DNA of 64,000 nucleotides from Thiogranum sp. (lineage in GTDB: Bacteria; Pseudomonadota; Gammaproteobacteria; DSM-19610). Within the stretch, counting starts at the first letter, position 1. Each line of letters opens with the position of its first letter. Below are positions 49,323-62,427 of this stretch, piece after piece. The stretch is taken from the NCBI GenBank assembly GCA_030148805.1, contig JASBSS010000011.1:62001-126000 (forward strand), written 5' to 3'. Under the pieces are notes generated by a model. The model was not told the origin of the DNA. It worked only from the letters and a program-made list of their open reading frames with translations, and did not search any database. A program made the translations under genes and the position numbers.

Positions 49323-49792
49323 CCGCCGCGATGATACGGGTGCCCGTTGATCAGACTCCAGGCACGGTACAATTGTTCTGCCAACAGCACCCGCACCAAC
49401 GGGTGCGGCAAGGTCAGCGGGGAGAGCGACCAACGCCGTTGCGCGCGCGCCAGGCAGGGCGGGTCGAGCCCGTCCGGCCCCCCGACCAACAGGCTGACGT
49501 CCTCGCCCGAGCCCATCCACTCGCCGAGCTCGCGCGCCAGTTGTAGGGTCGACCAGCTCTGCCCCGCGACATCGAGGGCGACCACCCGCTGGCGCGCATC
49601 CAGCGCCGCGAGCATGCGCCGGCCTTCCTCCTGCAGCGCATGCGCCAGCGGCCGTGATTTGCCGCGCGGACCCAGGGGGATCTGTTTCAACACCAGCGCG
49701 CACTCGCGCGGCAGGCGACGCGCATACTCCTGATAACCCTGTTCGACCCAGGCGGGCATGCGGGTACCGACGGCGATCAGGTTGATCTGCAT
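49319..49792 (-). CDS. rlmH: 23S rRNA pseudouridine1915 N3-methyltransferase
   Basis: A SPOUT methyltransferase acting on the 70S ribosome. In 157 aa the knot is LLVGGPDGLDPPCL and the C-terminus LLAEQLYRAWSLINGHPYHRGG is typical. It lies 10 nt after rsfS. Confidence 0.96.
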   Translation of the reverse strand: MQINLIAVGTRMPAWVEQGYQEYARRLPRECALVLKQIPLGPRGKSRPLAHALQEEGRRMLAALDARQRVVALDVAGQSWSTLQLARELGEWMGSGEDVSLLVGGPDGLDPPCLARAQRRWSLSPLTLPHPLVRVLLAEQLYRAWSLINGHPYHRGG

Positions 49793-49802
49793 GGGCGGGC
49801 GC

Positions 49803-50156
49803 TCACCCGCGCTCCGACCTGCCGCGCTTCTCCTCGGTCACCGTCCAGAGCTTTTCCAGGGCGTAGAATTCGCGGATGCGCGGCTGCATCACGTGGACCA
49901 CCACATCGCCGAGATCGACCAGCACCCACTCGCCCTCGCGCTCGCCCTCCACCCCCAACGGGGGCGCCCCGGCCTTCTTGCAGGCCATCACCACCGCGTC
50001 GGCGAGCGATTTCACATGCCGATCGGAGGTACCGCTGGCGATCAGCATGACATCGGTCACCGTGGTCATGCCGCGCACGTCGTACTCGGCGATATCCAGC
50101 CCTTTGAGATCCTCCAGCGCCTGGCGCGCCAATTGCTTCAGTTCATCCGTTTGCAT
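49803..50156 (-). CDS. rsfS: ribosomal silencing factor RsfS
   Basis: Binds uL14 on the 50S subunit and blocks subunit joining in stationary phase. In 117 aa it has [15 protein letters not shown] and [16 protein letters not shown]. The ATG at 50156 was chosen over 50174 to match the family; it overlaps nadD by 14 bp. Confidence 0.95.
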   Translation of the reverse strand: MQTDELKQLARQALEDLKGLDIAEYDVRGMTTVTDVMLIASGTSDRHVKSLADAVVMACKKAGAPPLGVEGEREGEWVLVDLGDVVVHVMQPRIREFYALEKLWTVTEEKRGRSERG

Positions 50157-50775
50157 ACCAGTTCTCTTGCTCAATGCGTTCCAACACCGCCGCCGGCAGC
50201 AGATAGCGCGCGCTGCGCCCGGCGGCGAGCAACTCGCGAATACGGGTGGCGGAGATCTCCAGTTGGGTCACCGGCAACGTCAACACCGCGCCGGCAGGAT
50301 GTAGCCGCAGCGGCGCTACCTCTGCCACCCGCAATGGCGCGAGACGTTCGGCCAACACCCCGTCGCGCGGCCATTGCGCCTCGGGACGCTGCATCACCAC
50401 CAGATGACACAGCTGCAGAATCTGCTCCCAACGGTGCCAGCGATCCAGGCCGGTCAGCGCGTCCATGCCCAGCGCCAGGCACAACGGCCGCTCGCCGTGC
50501 TCGGCGCGCAGCGAATTCAGGGTGTCCACCATGTAGGAAGGCCCCTCGCGTTGCAGTTCGCGCGTGTCGATGGCCAGACCCGGTTCGTCGGCGATCGCCA
50601 GGCGCAGCAGCGTGAGGCGGTGCGCGGCGGCCAACAGCGGCTGCGGCCGGTGCGGCGGCACCCGACAGGGCAGCAGATGGACCTGCTCGATCTCCAGGGC
50701 CTGCTGCAACTCCAGCGCCGGGCGCAGATGACCGAAATGGACGGGGTCGAAGGTACCGCCGAAAATACAGATCAT
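50143..50775 (-). CDS. nadD: nicotinate-nucleotide adenylyltransferase
   Basis: Makes deamido-NAD from nicotinate mononucleotide and ATP. In 210 aa it has [11 protein letters not shown] (6-16, HxGH motif) and ISATRIREL near 178. With nadB it gives two NAD synthesis genes in the window, in separate operons. It starts 39 nt after proA. Confidence 0.96.
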   Translation of the reverse strand: MICIFGGTFDPVHFGHLRPALELQQALEIEQVHLLPCRVPPHRPQPLLAAAHRLTLLRLAIADEPGLAIDTRELQREGPSYMVDTLNSLRAEHGERPLCLALGMDALTGLDRWHRWEQILQLCHLVVMQRPEAQWPRDGVLAERLAPLRVAEVAPLRLHPAGAVLTLPVTQLEISATRIRELLAAGRSARYLLPAAVLERIEQENWYANG

Positions 50776-50814
50776 GGGCGCGGCGATGGCATGCGAAAAG
50801 CGCCCCGGTAACCC

Positions 50815-52098
50815 TCACACCCGGATGTGACCATCGCCGATGACAATGAACTTCTGCGTGGTCAGCCCCTCCAGGCCGACCGGGCCCCGGGCGTGCAGCT
50901 TGTCGGTGCTGATACCGATCTCCGCGCCCAGGCCATACTCGAAACCGTCGGCGAAACGCGACGAGGCGTTGACCATGACCGAGCTGGAATCCACCTCGCG
51001 CAGGAACCGCCGCGCGCGCGCCAGATTCTCGGTGACAATCACGTCGGTGTGCGCCGAGCCGTGGCGCGCGATGTGATCCATCGCCGCGTCCAGGTCGTCG
51101 ACCACGCGCACCGCCAGGATCGGCGCCAGGTATTCCTCGTCCCAATCGGACTCCTGCGCCGGGGTGATGTCGTCGAGGATGGCGCGCGTGCGCTCGCAGC
51201 CGCGCAGCTCGACCCCGGCGGCGCGATACTGTTCACCCAGCAGCGGAAGGACCTGCGCCGCAATCCCCTGCGCCACCAATAAGGTCTCCATGGTATTGCA
51301 GGTGCCATAGCGCTGGGTCTTGGCATTGAACGCCACGCGCACCGCCTTTTCGAGATCGGCCTGATCGTCGATGTAGGTGTGGCAGACACCGTGCAGATGC
51401 TTGATCACCGGGATCCTCGACTCGGCCGTGATACGCTCGATCAATCCCTTGCCGCCGCGCGGCACGATGACATCGACATACTTTTCCAGCTTCAATAGTT
51501 CGCCCACCGCGGCGCGATCGGTGGTCGCCACCACCTGCACCGCGGTGGCAGGCAGACCGGCGTGCTGCAATCCCTGTTCGATACAGCGGGCGATCGCCTG
51601 GTTGGCGTGCAGCGCCTCGGAGCCGCCGCGCAGAATGCAGGCATTGCCCGATTTCAGACACAGCGCGGCAGCGTCGGCGGTCACGTTGGGGCGCGATTCG
51701 TAGATAATGCCGATCACCCCCAACGGCACGCGCATGCGCCCGACCTGAATCCCCGAGGGCCGATAGTCGAGACCGCTGATGGCGCCGACCGGATCGGCTA
51801 GCGCCGCCACCTGACGCAAACCCTCGGCCATGGCATCGATGCGCGCATCCGTCAGCTCCAGCCGATCGAGCAGCGCCGCCTCCAGTCCGCGCTGGCGGCC
51901 GGCGTCGAGATCCTGTTGGTTGGCGCTTTTCAACGTCGTGCGCGCGGCGACGATGGCGTCGGCCATGGCATGCAGCGCCGCGTTCTTGGCCCCGGTTTCC
52001 GCCCGCCCCAGCTCACGCGCGGCCGCGCGCGCGCGCTCGCCCAGGTCGCGCATATAGGCGGGGATATTGAACGGCAGCGATTCGGCGGTATCACTCAT
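50815..52098 (-). CDS. proA: gamma-glutamyl phosphate reductase
   Basis: The second step of proline synthesis, NADPH-dependent. In 427 aa it has the catalytic C267 in [12 protein letters not shown], the NADP-binding [10 protein letters not shown] and the [12 protein letters not shown] loop. The gene for glutamate 5-kinase (proB) is not adjacent. Its insertion between holA and nadD is found in several gammaproteobacteria. Confidence 0.97.
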   Translation of the reverse strand: MSDTAESLPFNIPAYMRDLGERARAAARELGRAETGAKNAALHAMADAIVAARTTLKSANQQDLDAGRQRGLEAALLDRLELTDARIDAMAEGLRQVAALADPVGAISGLDYRPSGIQVGRMRVPLGVIGIIYESRPNVTADAAALCLKSGNACILRGGSEALHANQAIARCIEQGLQHAGLPATAVQVVATTDRAAVGELLKLEKYVDVIVPRGGKGLIERITAESRIPVIKHLHGVCHTYIDDQADLEKAVRVAFNAKTQRYGTCNTMETLLVAQGIAAQVLPLLGEQYRAAGVELRGCERTRAILDDITPAQESDWDEEYLAPILAVRVVDDLDAAMDHIARHGSAHTDVIVTENLARARRFLREVDSSSVMVNASSRFADGFEYGLGAEIGISTDKLHARGPVGLEGLTTQKFIVIGDGHIRV

Positions 52099-52117
52099 CT
52101 GCTAATTACCTTGTTTT

Positions 52118-53139
52118 TCATGCACTTGCTTCGCACACCGGTTGACCGGCCAATGCCAGGGTCAATTGTAACAGTTCATCCCAGGCGCTGCCTGCGGCGC
52201 GGCCCTTGATCACGCGGTCGAGCTGCGCGCACTGCTGCAACAGGCCCCACCAGCGACGGCCGCGGATGCGCCGCAAGGCCGCACCCACCTGGGGCTTGCG
52301 TTTGTCCCACACCCGGTTGGCCTGTAGCACCTGCGCCAGGCTCGACCCCTTGAGCTGACGCGCCATCAGGGTGAGACCGCGGATTTCGCGCGCCAGCGCC
52401 CACAACACCAGCACCGGTTCCACCCCTTCGCCGCGCAGACCCGCGAGAATGCGCTGCGCGTGCCCGGCGTCGCCGGCCAGCGCGGCGTCGACCAGGGCAA
52501 ACACGTCGTAACGGGCGCTGTCGGCCACCAGGTCGGCAGCGGTAGCGGCATCCAACTCGCCGGGACCGTGCAGCAGATACAGTTTTTCCACCTCCTGCGC
52601 GGCCGCCAGCAGATTTCCCTCGACCCGCCCGGCAATCAGCTCCAAGGCCTCGCCGCTGGCGCGCAGGCCGCGCGCCGCCAGACGCTGCTCGATCCAGGCG
52701 GGCAGTTGCGCGACTTCGACCGGCCAGACCGGCACCGAGACGCCCGCCTGCTCCAGCGCCTGCACCCATTTGCTGCGCCGCGCCGCGGGCTCCAGCTTGC
52801 CGGCGAGGATCAACAGCAGCGTATCCTCGGCCGGACGTTGCGCGTAGGCGCGCAGGAACTCGCCGCCTTCCTTGCCGGGTTTGCCGTTGGGCAGGCGCAG
52901 CTCGAGAATGCGCCGCTCGGCGAACAAGGAAAGACTGTCGCTGGCGGCGGCCAGCGCACTCCAGTCGAATCCGGCGGCGACGCTGAACACCTCGCGCTCG
53001 CTGTAACCGGCGGCACGCGCGGCGGCGCGCACGGCGTCGGCGCATTCGTTGACCAGCAGGGTTTCGTCGCCGTGGATGAAATACACCGGCGCCAGCGACT
53101 GCTTGAGCTGGGTGGCGAGCCGCTCGGGACGGACCTGGG

Positions 53140-53143
<4 letters not shown>
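52118..53143 (-). CDS. holA: DNA polymerase III subunit delta
   Basis: The clamp-loader wrench subunit. In 341 aa it has the YFIHGDETLLVNECADAVR start, the AAA-like domains and the C-terminal collar segment. It overlaps lptE by ATGA. The leuS-lptE-holA-nadD order is conserved. Confidence 0.93.
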
Positions 53144-56192
<3,049 letters not shown>

Positions 56193-56212
56193 TCATCCGG
56201 GCGGCGACGCCA

Positions 56213-56241
56213 TGGGCAAGCGCCGCGCGAATGACTAGAAT
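56213..56241 (+). promoter_or_regulatory. candidate promoter for the YbeL-like gene
   Basis: TGGGCA (56213-56218), 17 nt, TAGAAT (56236-56241), 33 nt before the ATG. Confidence 0.45.
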
Positions 56242-56273
56242 AGGCCTACCGCTCCACCGCCCAAGGACCCGAC

Positions 56274-56789
56274 ATGCCCGCCACCACCGACAAACTCGTA
56301 CAGGCCTACAACCGCATGCTGGAGCGGGTGCGCCACGCGGTGGAGGAAGCCGAGGCGAAAACCCTGCCCAGCATCCGCCACAGTGTCGACAAGGCGCGCG
56401 AAACCGCCGTCGAGCTCGAGGAGTTGACCCAGGACGAGGCGGAGAAGGTCGCCTATTACCTCAAGCGCGACATGCAGGACGCCGGCCGCCATCTGAGCGA
56501 GTCCAGCCACGAGCTGGCCGATTGGCTGCGCTTTGACATCCATCGCATAGAGGACCGCCTGCTGGAGCTGTTCGCCGGGGTCGCCGACAAAACGCGTCTG
56601 GAATGGCTCGAGCTGCAGCAGGAGCTGCGCGACGACCCGCCCTATCTGGCCGGCGAGATCACCGGCCCCGGCACGCTTTACTGCACCCGCTGCAACGAGC
56701 CGCGGCAGTTTGCCCATACCACCCGCATCGAAGCCTGCACCCAGTGCGGCGGCGAGAGCTTCCGCCGCTGGCCGGTGGCCGAGGACTGA
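56274..56789 (+). CDS. YbeL-like zinc-ribbon protein (DUF1451)
   Basis: A 171-aa cytoplasmic protein, helical and charged over residues 1-125, with a C-terminal zinc ribbon: YCTRCNEPRQF and EACTQCGGESF (four cysteines). It resembles E. coli YbeL, which is also next to leuS in divergent orientation. Function unknown. Confidence 0.87.
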   Translation: MPATTDKLVQAYNRMLERVRHAVEEAEAKTLPSIRHSVDKARETAVELEELTQDEAEKVAYYLKRDMQDAGRHLSESSHELADWLRFDIHRIEDRLLELFAGVADKTRLEWLELQQELRDDPPYLAGEITGPGTLYCTRCNEPRQFAHTTRIEACTQCGGESFRRWPVAED

Positions 56790-56803
56790 AGCGGCCGAGC
56801 CGG

Positions 56804-56832
56804 TTCTCACATTTGCCAAGATTGTGTATGGT
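56804..56832 (+). promoter_or_regulatory. candidate promoter for the PilZ-SPOR gene
   Basis: TTCTCA (56804-56809), 17 nt, TATGGT (56827-56832), 48 nt before the ATG at 56881. Confidence 0.38.
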
Positions 56833-56880
56833 TGGGGCCCAGATCCCGTAGCAAAAAGCGGGGCACGAGGCCAGCGCCCC

Positions 56881-58170
56881 ATGGAGCAACGCCACCACCC
56901 CCGTATCGCGGTCAACTTGAATGTCGCCCTGCTGGACGACCATTCCCTGCCGCGCACCTGCCGCGTGCGCGACGTCAGCCGCAGCGGCATGCTGCTGCAG
57001 TTCGACCGGCCCGGCGGTGCCGCTTACGCGCGGGGCGAAGGGGTGAAGATCCGTGCCTCGCTCAAAGACGGCGACACCCGCCGCGTGCTGTTGCTCGCCG
57101 CCCGCGTCACCCGGGTAGAGGAAAAGGCGATCGGCGTGACCTTCGTCCGCCCCGAAGCCGAGTTGATGCAACTGCTCGAGCGCTATCGCCTGGACCGGCC
57201 GCTGCGCGCGGCCCTGCCGCTGGCCGCCGGCGACCCGAATCCGGTGGCCACGGCCGCCGCGGCGCGCGCCCCCATGGGCCGAGCGCGCCTGGTCGAACGC
57301 CTGGAGGCCGCCCGCCAGGCCATCCTGGGCGCCGGCGGAACAACCGACGCCCTTGCGACCCCGGGCGGCACGGCGGTAGGCGATCGGCGGGTGTTGCAAC
57401 TGGGCGTGGCCGCGCTGGCGCTGGTGGTGATCGTCTTCGCGCTCGCCGCCGGCAGCGCGACCCAGCGCCGACTGGCGGTCGTCGAGGCCACCGCGCGGCA
57501 ACAGGCCGCGGCGCTGGCGGAGGTACAGATCCGCCTGCACGCCACCAACGAACTGGAGCGCCTGGCGCGTCTCGACAACCAGGTACGCCAGTTGGCGGTT
57601 TCCGTCGCCGCCCTGGAAACCGGCCAAATGACACCGACGGCGACGGCCGACACCACCGGCGCACTCCCCGCCGCGGCGGCAGCGGACGAGGCCCAACCCC
57701 TGGCGACCGTCACGGTTTCACCGATGTCGGCAGCTTCCCCGACAGCGACAGCTTCACCGGCAGCGACAGCTTCACCGGCAGCGGCAGCTTCACCGGCAGC
57801 GGCAGTCACGGCACCCGACCCATCCTCCGTTGGAACCCCCACCGGGCCAACCCCGGCTACCCCGGCAGCCCCAATCAGCGCGCCGCGCTCGGCCGCGACT
57901 GCCACCGGACCCCCGGCCGGCGACCCGCCCGCCGCCGGCCCCTGGGTGATCAACCTGGTGTCGTTGTACGACCCGGCCGCGGCGACACGCTTTCAACAGC
58001 GCGCCAAGGCCCAGGGGATCGATGTCCGTCAGACCAGCGCCCGGATCGACGGGCGACCCGTCTGGCGCCTGCAGGTGGGCGGCTTTGCCAGCCACACCGA
58101 GGCGCTGGCTTACAGCGAGGCCCACAAAGGCAAGCTTGGCATCGACAAAGTCTGGATTTTCCGGCGTTGA
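56881..58170 (+). CDS. PilZ-TM-SPOR fusion protein
   Basis: A 429-aa protein that joins a cyclic-di-GMP receptor domain to a septal peptidoglycan-binding domain. Residues 1-105 form a PilZ domain with both ligand motifs intact (RHHPR, R4-R8, and DVSRSG, 31-36). A membrane helix spans about 171-191, a heptad-like coiled region 195-248, an Ala/Pro/Thr-rich linker 250-352 with hexapeptide repeats, and a SPOR domain 353-429 (PWVINLVSLYD to GKLGIDKVWIF). The N-terminus is predicted cytoplasmic and the SPOR domain periplasmic. ATG 56881 was chosen because PilZ begins there. Function inferred from domains only. Confidence 0.87.
   Translation: MEQRHHPRIAVNLNVALLDDHSLPRTCRVRDVSRSGMLLQFDRPGGAAYARGEGVKIRASLKDGDTRRVLLLAARVTRVEEKAIGVTFVRPEAELMQLLERYRLDRPLRAALPLAAGDPNPVATAAAARAPMGRARLVERLEAARQAILGAGGTTDALATPGGTAVGDRRVLQLGVAALALVVIVFALAAGSATQRRLAVVEATARQQAAALAEVQIRLHATNELERLARLDNQVRQLAVSVAALETGQMTPTATADTTGALPAAAAADEAQPLATVTVSPMSAASPTATASPAATASPAAAASPAAAVTAPDPSSVGTPTGPTPATPAAPISAPRSAATATGPPAGDPPAAGPWVINLVSLYDPAAATRFQQRAKAQGIDVRQTSARIDGRPVWRLQVGGFASHTEALAYSEAHKGKLGIDKVWIFRR
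57731..57802 (+). repeat. four tandem 18-bp repeats in the PilZ-SPOR linker
   Basis: Four copies of an 18-bp unit (cagcttcaccggcagcga or close) run in frame and encode an Ala-Ser-Pro-Ala-Ala-Thr/Ala hexapeptide. The first copy differs most. Variation in copy number would change linker length without a frameshift. Confidence 0.9.
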
Positions 58171-58330
58171 TCCTGGCACCGGCCCGTAGCGGTGGGTGGG
58201 TGTCACCCGCCGTCCTGGGCGCGCGGGCCCAGCGGATTGCGCCCTGGATCGCGCGGCGATTGCTTCAACCCGGGTGACTTGCCGCGCCGGCACGGGCGGC
58301 GCCCAAGGAACCGTTCAGAATCCGCCGGCG

Positions 58331-58840
58331 CTAACGCGTGCGCAGCACGCTGGCCACGAATAGCACCAGGTTGAGAGCCAGCAGCCCCGCGACCAGCGGC
58401 AGCAACGCCTCGGCCATGGTCACGCCGAGCGGCAATGGCGGCGTGATTCCGCAGGCCTCCTTGACCTGGAACATCTGCGGCAGCCAACGATCGAGCGCAA
58501 ACCAGGCGGGCAAGCCCGAATCGAAGTTGCATTCGCCCTGCACCCGGCCCTGCTCCACCGCCAGCAGCAGCCAGGCGCGTTCGCTCAGTCCGGCCAGCAC
58601 CCCCAGGGTCAGCAACTGCGCCAGCAAGAGTCCGACCCGGCAGCGACGCAACCCCAAGGCCAGGAGCGCCACCAGCGCCAACGCCGCCACCCAAATACGG
58701 ATATGGATACAGATGACGCAAGGGCCGTAATCCAGCCCATATTGGTAATAGAGCGCGGCGGCTTCCAACGCCAGCGCAATCGCCAGCAGACCCAGCCAAT
58801 AGCTGGCGCCCGCCGCGAGGGTTGCCAATCTGGTAAGCAT
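58331..58840 (-). CDS. dsbB: disulfide bond formation protein DsbB
   Basis: The quinone-linked inner-membrane oxidase of DsbA. In 169 aa it has four membrane helices and the two redox pairs C41-C44 (CVIC) and C104-C130, at exactly the E. coli positions. The start at 58840 was preferred to 58894 on this numbering. No dsbA of the periplasmic type is in the window; the FrnE-like protein at 166 is cytosolic. Confidence 0.94.
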   Translation of the reverse strand: MLTRLATLAAGASYWLGLLAIALALEAAALYYQYGLDYGPCVICIHIRIWVAALALVALLALGLRRCRVGLLLAQLLTLGVLAGLSERAWLLLAVEQGRVQGECNFDSGLPAWFALDRWLPQMFQVKEACGITPPLPLGVTMAEALLPLVAGLLALNLVLFVASVLRTR

Positions 58841-59025
58841 TTTTCTCCGCCTGTCGCTAACCCGGTAACCAGCCGGTGCAAGAATGCCGATCATAACCCG
58901 CGCCGGGGGAAAACACCCGCCCGGATCGGCGTCGACGGGCCGATTTCGGGGGCTGACACCCGCTTTGTCCTACACCGGGAACTGTGACGGAGTTTGCAAT
59001 TCAATCATAAGGTTTGGTGTTACTC

Positions 59026-59054
59026 CTCAAGTTTTTTCGAGACTTTCGCGACAA
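59026..59054 (+). promoter_or_regulatory. weak sigma-28-like element
   Basis: CTCAAGTTT followed after 12 nt by CGCGACAA loosely resembles the FliA promoter (TCAAGTTT / GCCGATAA). The second half matches 5 of 8 positions only. Confidence 0.2.
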
Positions 59055-59121
59055 CCCTGGTTATCATGACCGACGTGCTGATCTCGCCATGGCTGACAGA
59101 CAGGCAGGACCCGTAGTAGTA

Positions 59122-60462
59122 ATGACGCATCGAGCAGTAGTGAGCGCCTGTTGTCTGGCCGTCGGCCTGGGACTGTCGGGGCACGTCGGCAAATCCCTGG
59201 CGATTCCAGCCGCCCAGGGCGAACTGGTCGATGCCGCCCAGCCGTTGCCGGACTTCTCCGCCGTGGTTGCCGACACCCGCTCGGCACCCGCCCCGGCCCG
59301 ACCCGATCCGCAACCCGCCGCCAAGCCTGACAGCGAAGACCAGAGCGCCGGCGCGGCGATCCCCTGCATGGTGAGTTTCGACGACGAGCGCGACCCGGCC
59401 GCTGGCGAAAGCTGCGACGACGGCGCGGCCGCGCGCCAGTTGTCGGTGGCCTTCGGCGAACGCATGGCCGACGACACCAGCCGCATTCTCGGCGACTTCG
59501 ACGGTGTGCGGGTGGACTATCGCCTGGCCGGCGGCCTGCGGCTCAACGGCGTGGCCGGGTATCCGGTGCTCTCCGACAACGACAAATTCAACGCCAGCCG
59601 CCAGGTCTACGGCGTCAGCGCCAACACCGCGCTGTTCGTGCCCAACTGGGACCTTAGCAGTTATCTGCTGGAACAGCAGGACACCGCCGGCGCCCAGCGC
59701 AACGCCGGCGGCGCCTTGCGCTACCTGCGACCGAAACGCTCGCTGCTGCTGCTGTTCGACTACGATCTGGCCGGGCGCTCGCTCGAGGCCTTCACCGCCG
59801 CCGGCGCGGTCAAGCTGCCACGCAACACCACCCTGAGCGCCACCGTGGACGTGCGCAGCCGCCCGCTCGGCAAGCGCCAGCGCAAATATGTGCAACAGAC
59901 CATGGCCACCACCGGCGGCTGGAGCTGGAACCTGCCGCTGGACCGCATTTCCCACTACACCCGCGAGCAGGCCGGCGAAGTCACCACCTATGCCGTCGGT
60001 TTGAGCCACCGCTTCTCGCGGCATCTGCAACTGACCGGCAGCGCCGCGGTGCTGGATGTCGCCGGCGCCGAGGATGCCGGCGAGCCGGCGCCGAGCGAAT
60101 ACTTCTACCATCTGCGCCTGAGCGGCAGCGACCTGATGTTCACCGGCAACAACAATGTCCTCGACTTGAGTCACCGGGTCACCGAGACCACGCGCACCTC
60201 GACGGCAACCCTGGATACGCGCTACACCATCAACCGCCGCTGGAAGGTCAGCCCCAGCCTGCGCACCGACTACCGCGACAATCTCATCGACCGCTCGGTG
60301 CAATGGAGCGCGGCGCCAAGCGTGAAAATGGAATACCGCTGGCGCGACCGCTACGGGCTGCGCATCGAGGCCGGGGGCGAATGGGTCAACCGCGAACTGT
60401 ACGACGAAGCCAGCAGCGACTCGTCCTATTTCGTCAAACTCGGCTATAAAGCCAACTTCTGA
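59122..60462 (+). CDS. putative outer-membrane beta-barrel protein
   Basis: I do not recognise a family. The 446-aa product from the ATG at 59122 begins with a signal peptide (hydrophobic core about 5-20). A Pro/Ala-rich stretch follows, then an acidic segment with two cysteines (IPCMVSFDDE and GESCDDG). From about residue 150 there are many amphipathic strands alternating polar and hydrophobic residues, and the chain ends in Phe (KLGYKANF), a typical outer-membrane barrel signature. An ATG at 59089 is an alternative start. It stands alone and converges on the export operon. Confidence 0.65.
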   Translation: MTHRAVVSACCLAVGLGLSGHVGKSLAIPAAQGELVDAAQPLPDFSAVVADTRSAPAPARPDPQPAAKPDSEDQSAGAAIPCMVSFDDERDPAAGESCDDGAAARQLSVAFGERMADDTSRILGDFDGVRVDYRLAGGLRLNGVAGYPVLSDNDKFNASRQVYGVSANTALFVPNWDLSSYLLEQQDTAGAQRNAGGALRYLRPKRSLLLLFDYDLAGRSLEAFTAAGAVKLPRNTTLSATVDVRSRPLGKRQRKYVQQTMATTGGWSWNLPLDRISHYTREQAGEVTTYAVGLSHRFSRHLQLTGSAAVLDVAGAEDAGEPAPSEYFYHLRLSGSDLMFTGNNNVLDLSHRVTETTRTSTATLDTRYTINRRWKVSPSLRTDYRDNLIDRSVQWSAAPSVKMEYRWRDRYGLRIEAGGEWVNRELYDEASSDSSYFVKLGYKANF

Positions 60463-60505
60463 GCTCGCTTGCCGGTAGCGCAAGGACACGTCTGGAGCGC
60501 CATAG

Positions 60506-60525
60506 GGGCGGGAGTATCCGCGCCC
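60506..60525. terminator. imperfect hairpin between convergent genes
   Basis: GGGCGGGA, a short GTA loop, TCCGCGCCC: an eight-pair stem with one bulged G, 44 nt after the barrel gene and 3 nt before the permease stop. There is no clear T-run. Confidence 0.33.
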
Positions 60526-60527
60526 GT

Positions 60528-61742
60528 TCACTCATAGCGCAGAGCCTCGATCGGTTGCAGGCTGGAGGCCTTGCGCGCCGGGTGCAGGCCGAAAAACACC
60601 CCGATCATGGCGGCGAAGGAGAACGCCAGCGCCACCGACCAGGGCACGATGCGGATCTCGAATTCCGAAAAGCTGCCCAGCAGCAGCGCCGCGGCGATCC
60701 CCAGCGCCACGCCCACCAGACCGCCGATGCCGCTGAGCACCAGCGCCTCGAGCAGGAACTGCCAGAGAATGTCGCGCCGCCGCGCCCCCAGCGCCATGCG
60801 GATGCCGATTTCGCGGGTGCGTTCGGTGACCGAGACCAGCATGATGTTCATGATGCCGATTCCGCCGACCAGCAACGACACCGAGGCGATCGAACCGAGC
60901 AGCCAGGCGAACACGCTGGCGCTCTCCTCGGCGCTGCTGGCCAGCTCGGCGCGATTGTAGATGCGGAAATCGTTCGCCTGCCCCTCCTGCAGCCGATGGC
61001 GGGCGCGCAGCAGGCGCTGGATCTCCTTATAGGCGCTGGCCGCCGCGGCCTTACCGGCGGCCTGCACCTCGATGCGATCGACGTGCGAGATCCCCATGAA
61101 CTTGCGCTGCACCGTGGTCAGCGGTGCCAGGATGATGTCGTCCTGATCGTTGCCCCAGTTGCCGGCGCCCTTCTCCGAGAGCACGCCGATCACGCGGCAG
61201 GCCAAACCTTTGAGAATCACGATCTCGCCGACCGGGTCGACCAGTCCGAACAGCTCGCGCACCACCGTGCGCCCGAGCACGCAGACATCGACCGCGGCGG
61301 CCACCTGGCGCTCGCTGAAGAACTCGCCGCTCTCCAGCCCCCAGCTGCGCGTCTTGAGATAGTCCGGCGTCACCCCCTCGACGATGGTCCCCCAGTTGCT
61401 GCCCCGATACAGCGCCTGGGCCCCGGTGCGCACCGTGGGCGAGACCGCCAGCACCCCGGGCAGCGCGCGGATGGCCTCGGCGTCGGCGCGGGTCAGCGAG
61501 GTGTTGGACCCGGCGCCGGTGCGCACCCCGCCGCGCAGGCTGCTGCCCGAGCGCAACATGAGATTGTTGCTGCCGAGGTTCTCCAGCTGGCGGGCGATAC
61601 GTTCCTGGGCGCCGGCCCCCACCGCCAGCATGGTGATCACCGAGCCGACGCCGATGATCACGCCGAGCGCGGTCAACAGCGCGCGCACCTTGTTGCGCCA
61701 CAGAGCGCGAACCGCCAGTTGCAGGGCCGTGGTCCAGATCAT
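60528..61742 (-). CDS. MacB-like ABC export permease
   Basis: A 404-aa permease of the MacB/FtsX type. One N-terminal membrane helix (about 18-40), a periplasmic MacB core domain (about 45-270) and three C-terminal helices (about 285-395) with GIMNIMLVSVTERTREIGIRMALGA are visible. Unlike E. coli MacB the ATPase is a separate gene, 1 nt upstream in the operon. Substrate unknown. Confidence 0.9.
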   Translation of the reverse strand: MIWTTALQLAVRALWRNKVRALLTALGVIIGVGSVITMLAVGAGAQERIARQLENLGSNNLMLRSGSSLRGGVRTGAGSNTSLTRADAEAIRALPGVLAVSPTVRTGAQALYRGSNWGTIVEGVTPDYLKTRSWGLESGEFFSERQVAAAVDVCVLGRTVVRELFGLVDPVGEIVILKGLACRVIGVLSEKGAGNWGNDQDDIILAPLTTVQRKFMGISHVDRIEVQAAGKAAAASAYKEIQRLLRARHRLQEGQANDFRIYNRAELASSAEESASVFAWLLGSIASVSLLVGGIGIMNIMLVSVTERTREIGIRMALGARRRDILWQFLLEALVLSGIGGLVGVALGIAAALLLGSFSEFEIRIVPWSVALAFSFAAMIGVFFGLHPARKASSLQPIEALRYE

Positions 61743-61743
61743 C

Positions 61744-62427
<684 letters not shown>

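Noticed and set aside
57731-57802. CRISPR-like short repeats
   Set aside because: Units are adjacent, in frame and without spacers; this is a coding tandem repeat.
56832-58277. 481-aa alternative frame over the PilZ-SPOR gene
   Set aside because: Pro/Arg-rich frame shift product of GC-rich DNA; the PilZ and SPOR motifs are in the other frame.
58171-58330. gene in the gap between the PilZ-SPOR gene and dsbB
   Set aside because: Only short GC-rich frames; contains several small inverted repeats but no start with a ribosome site.
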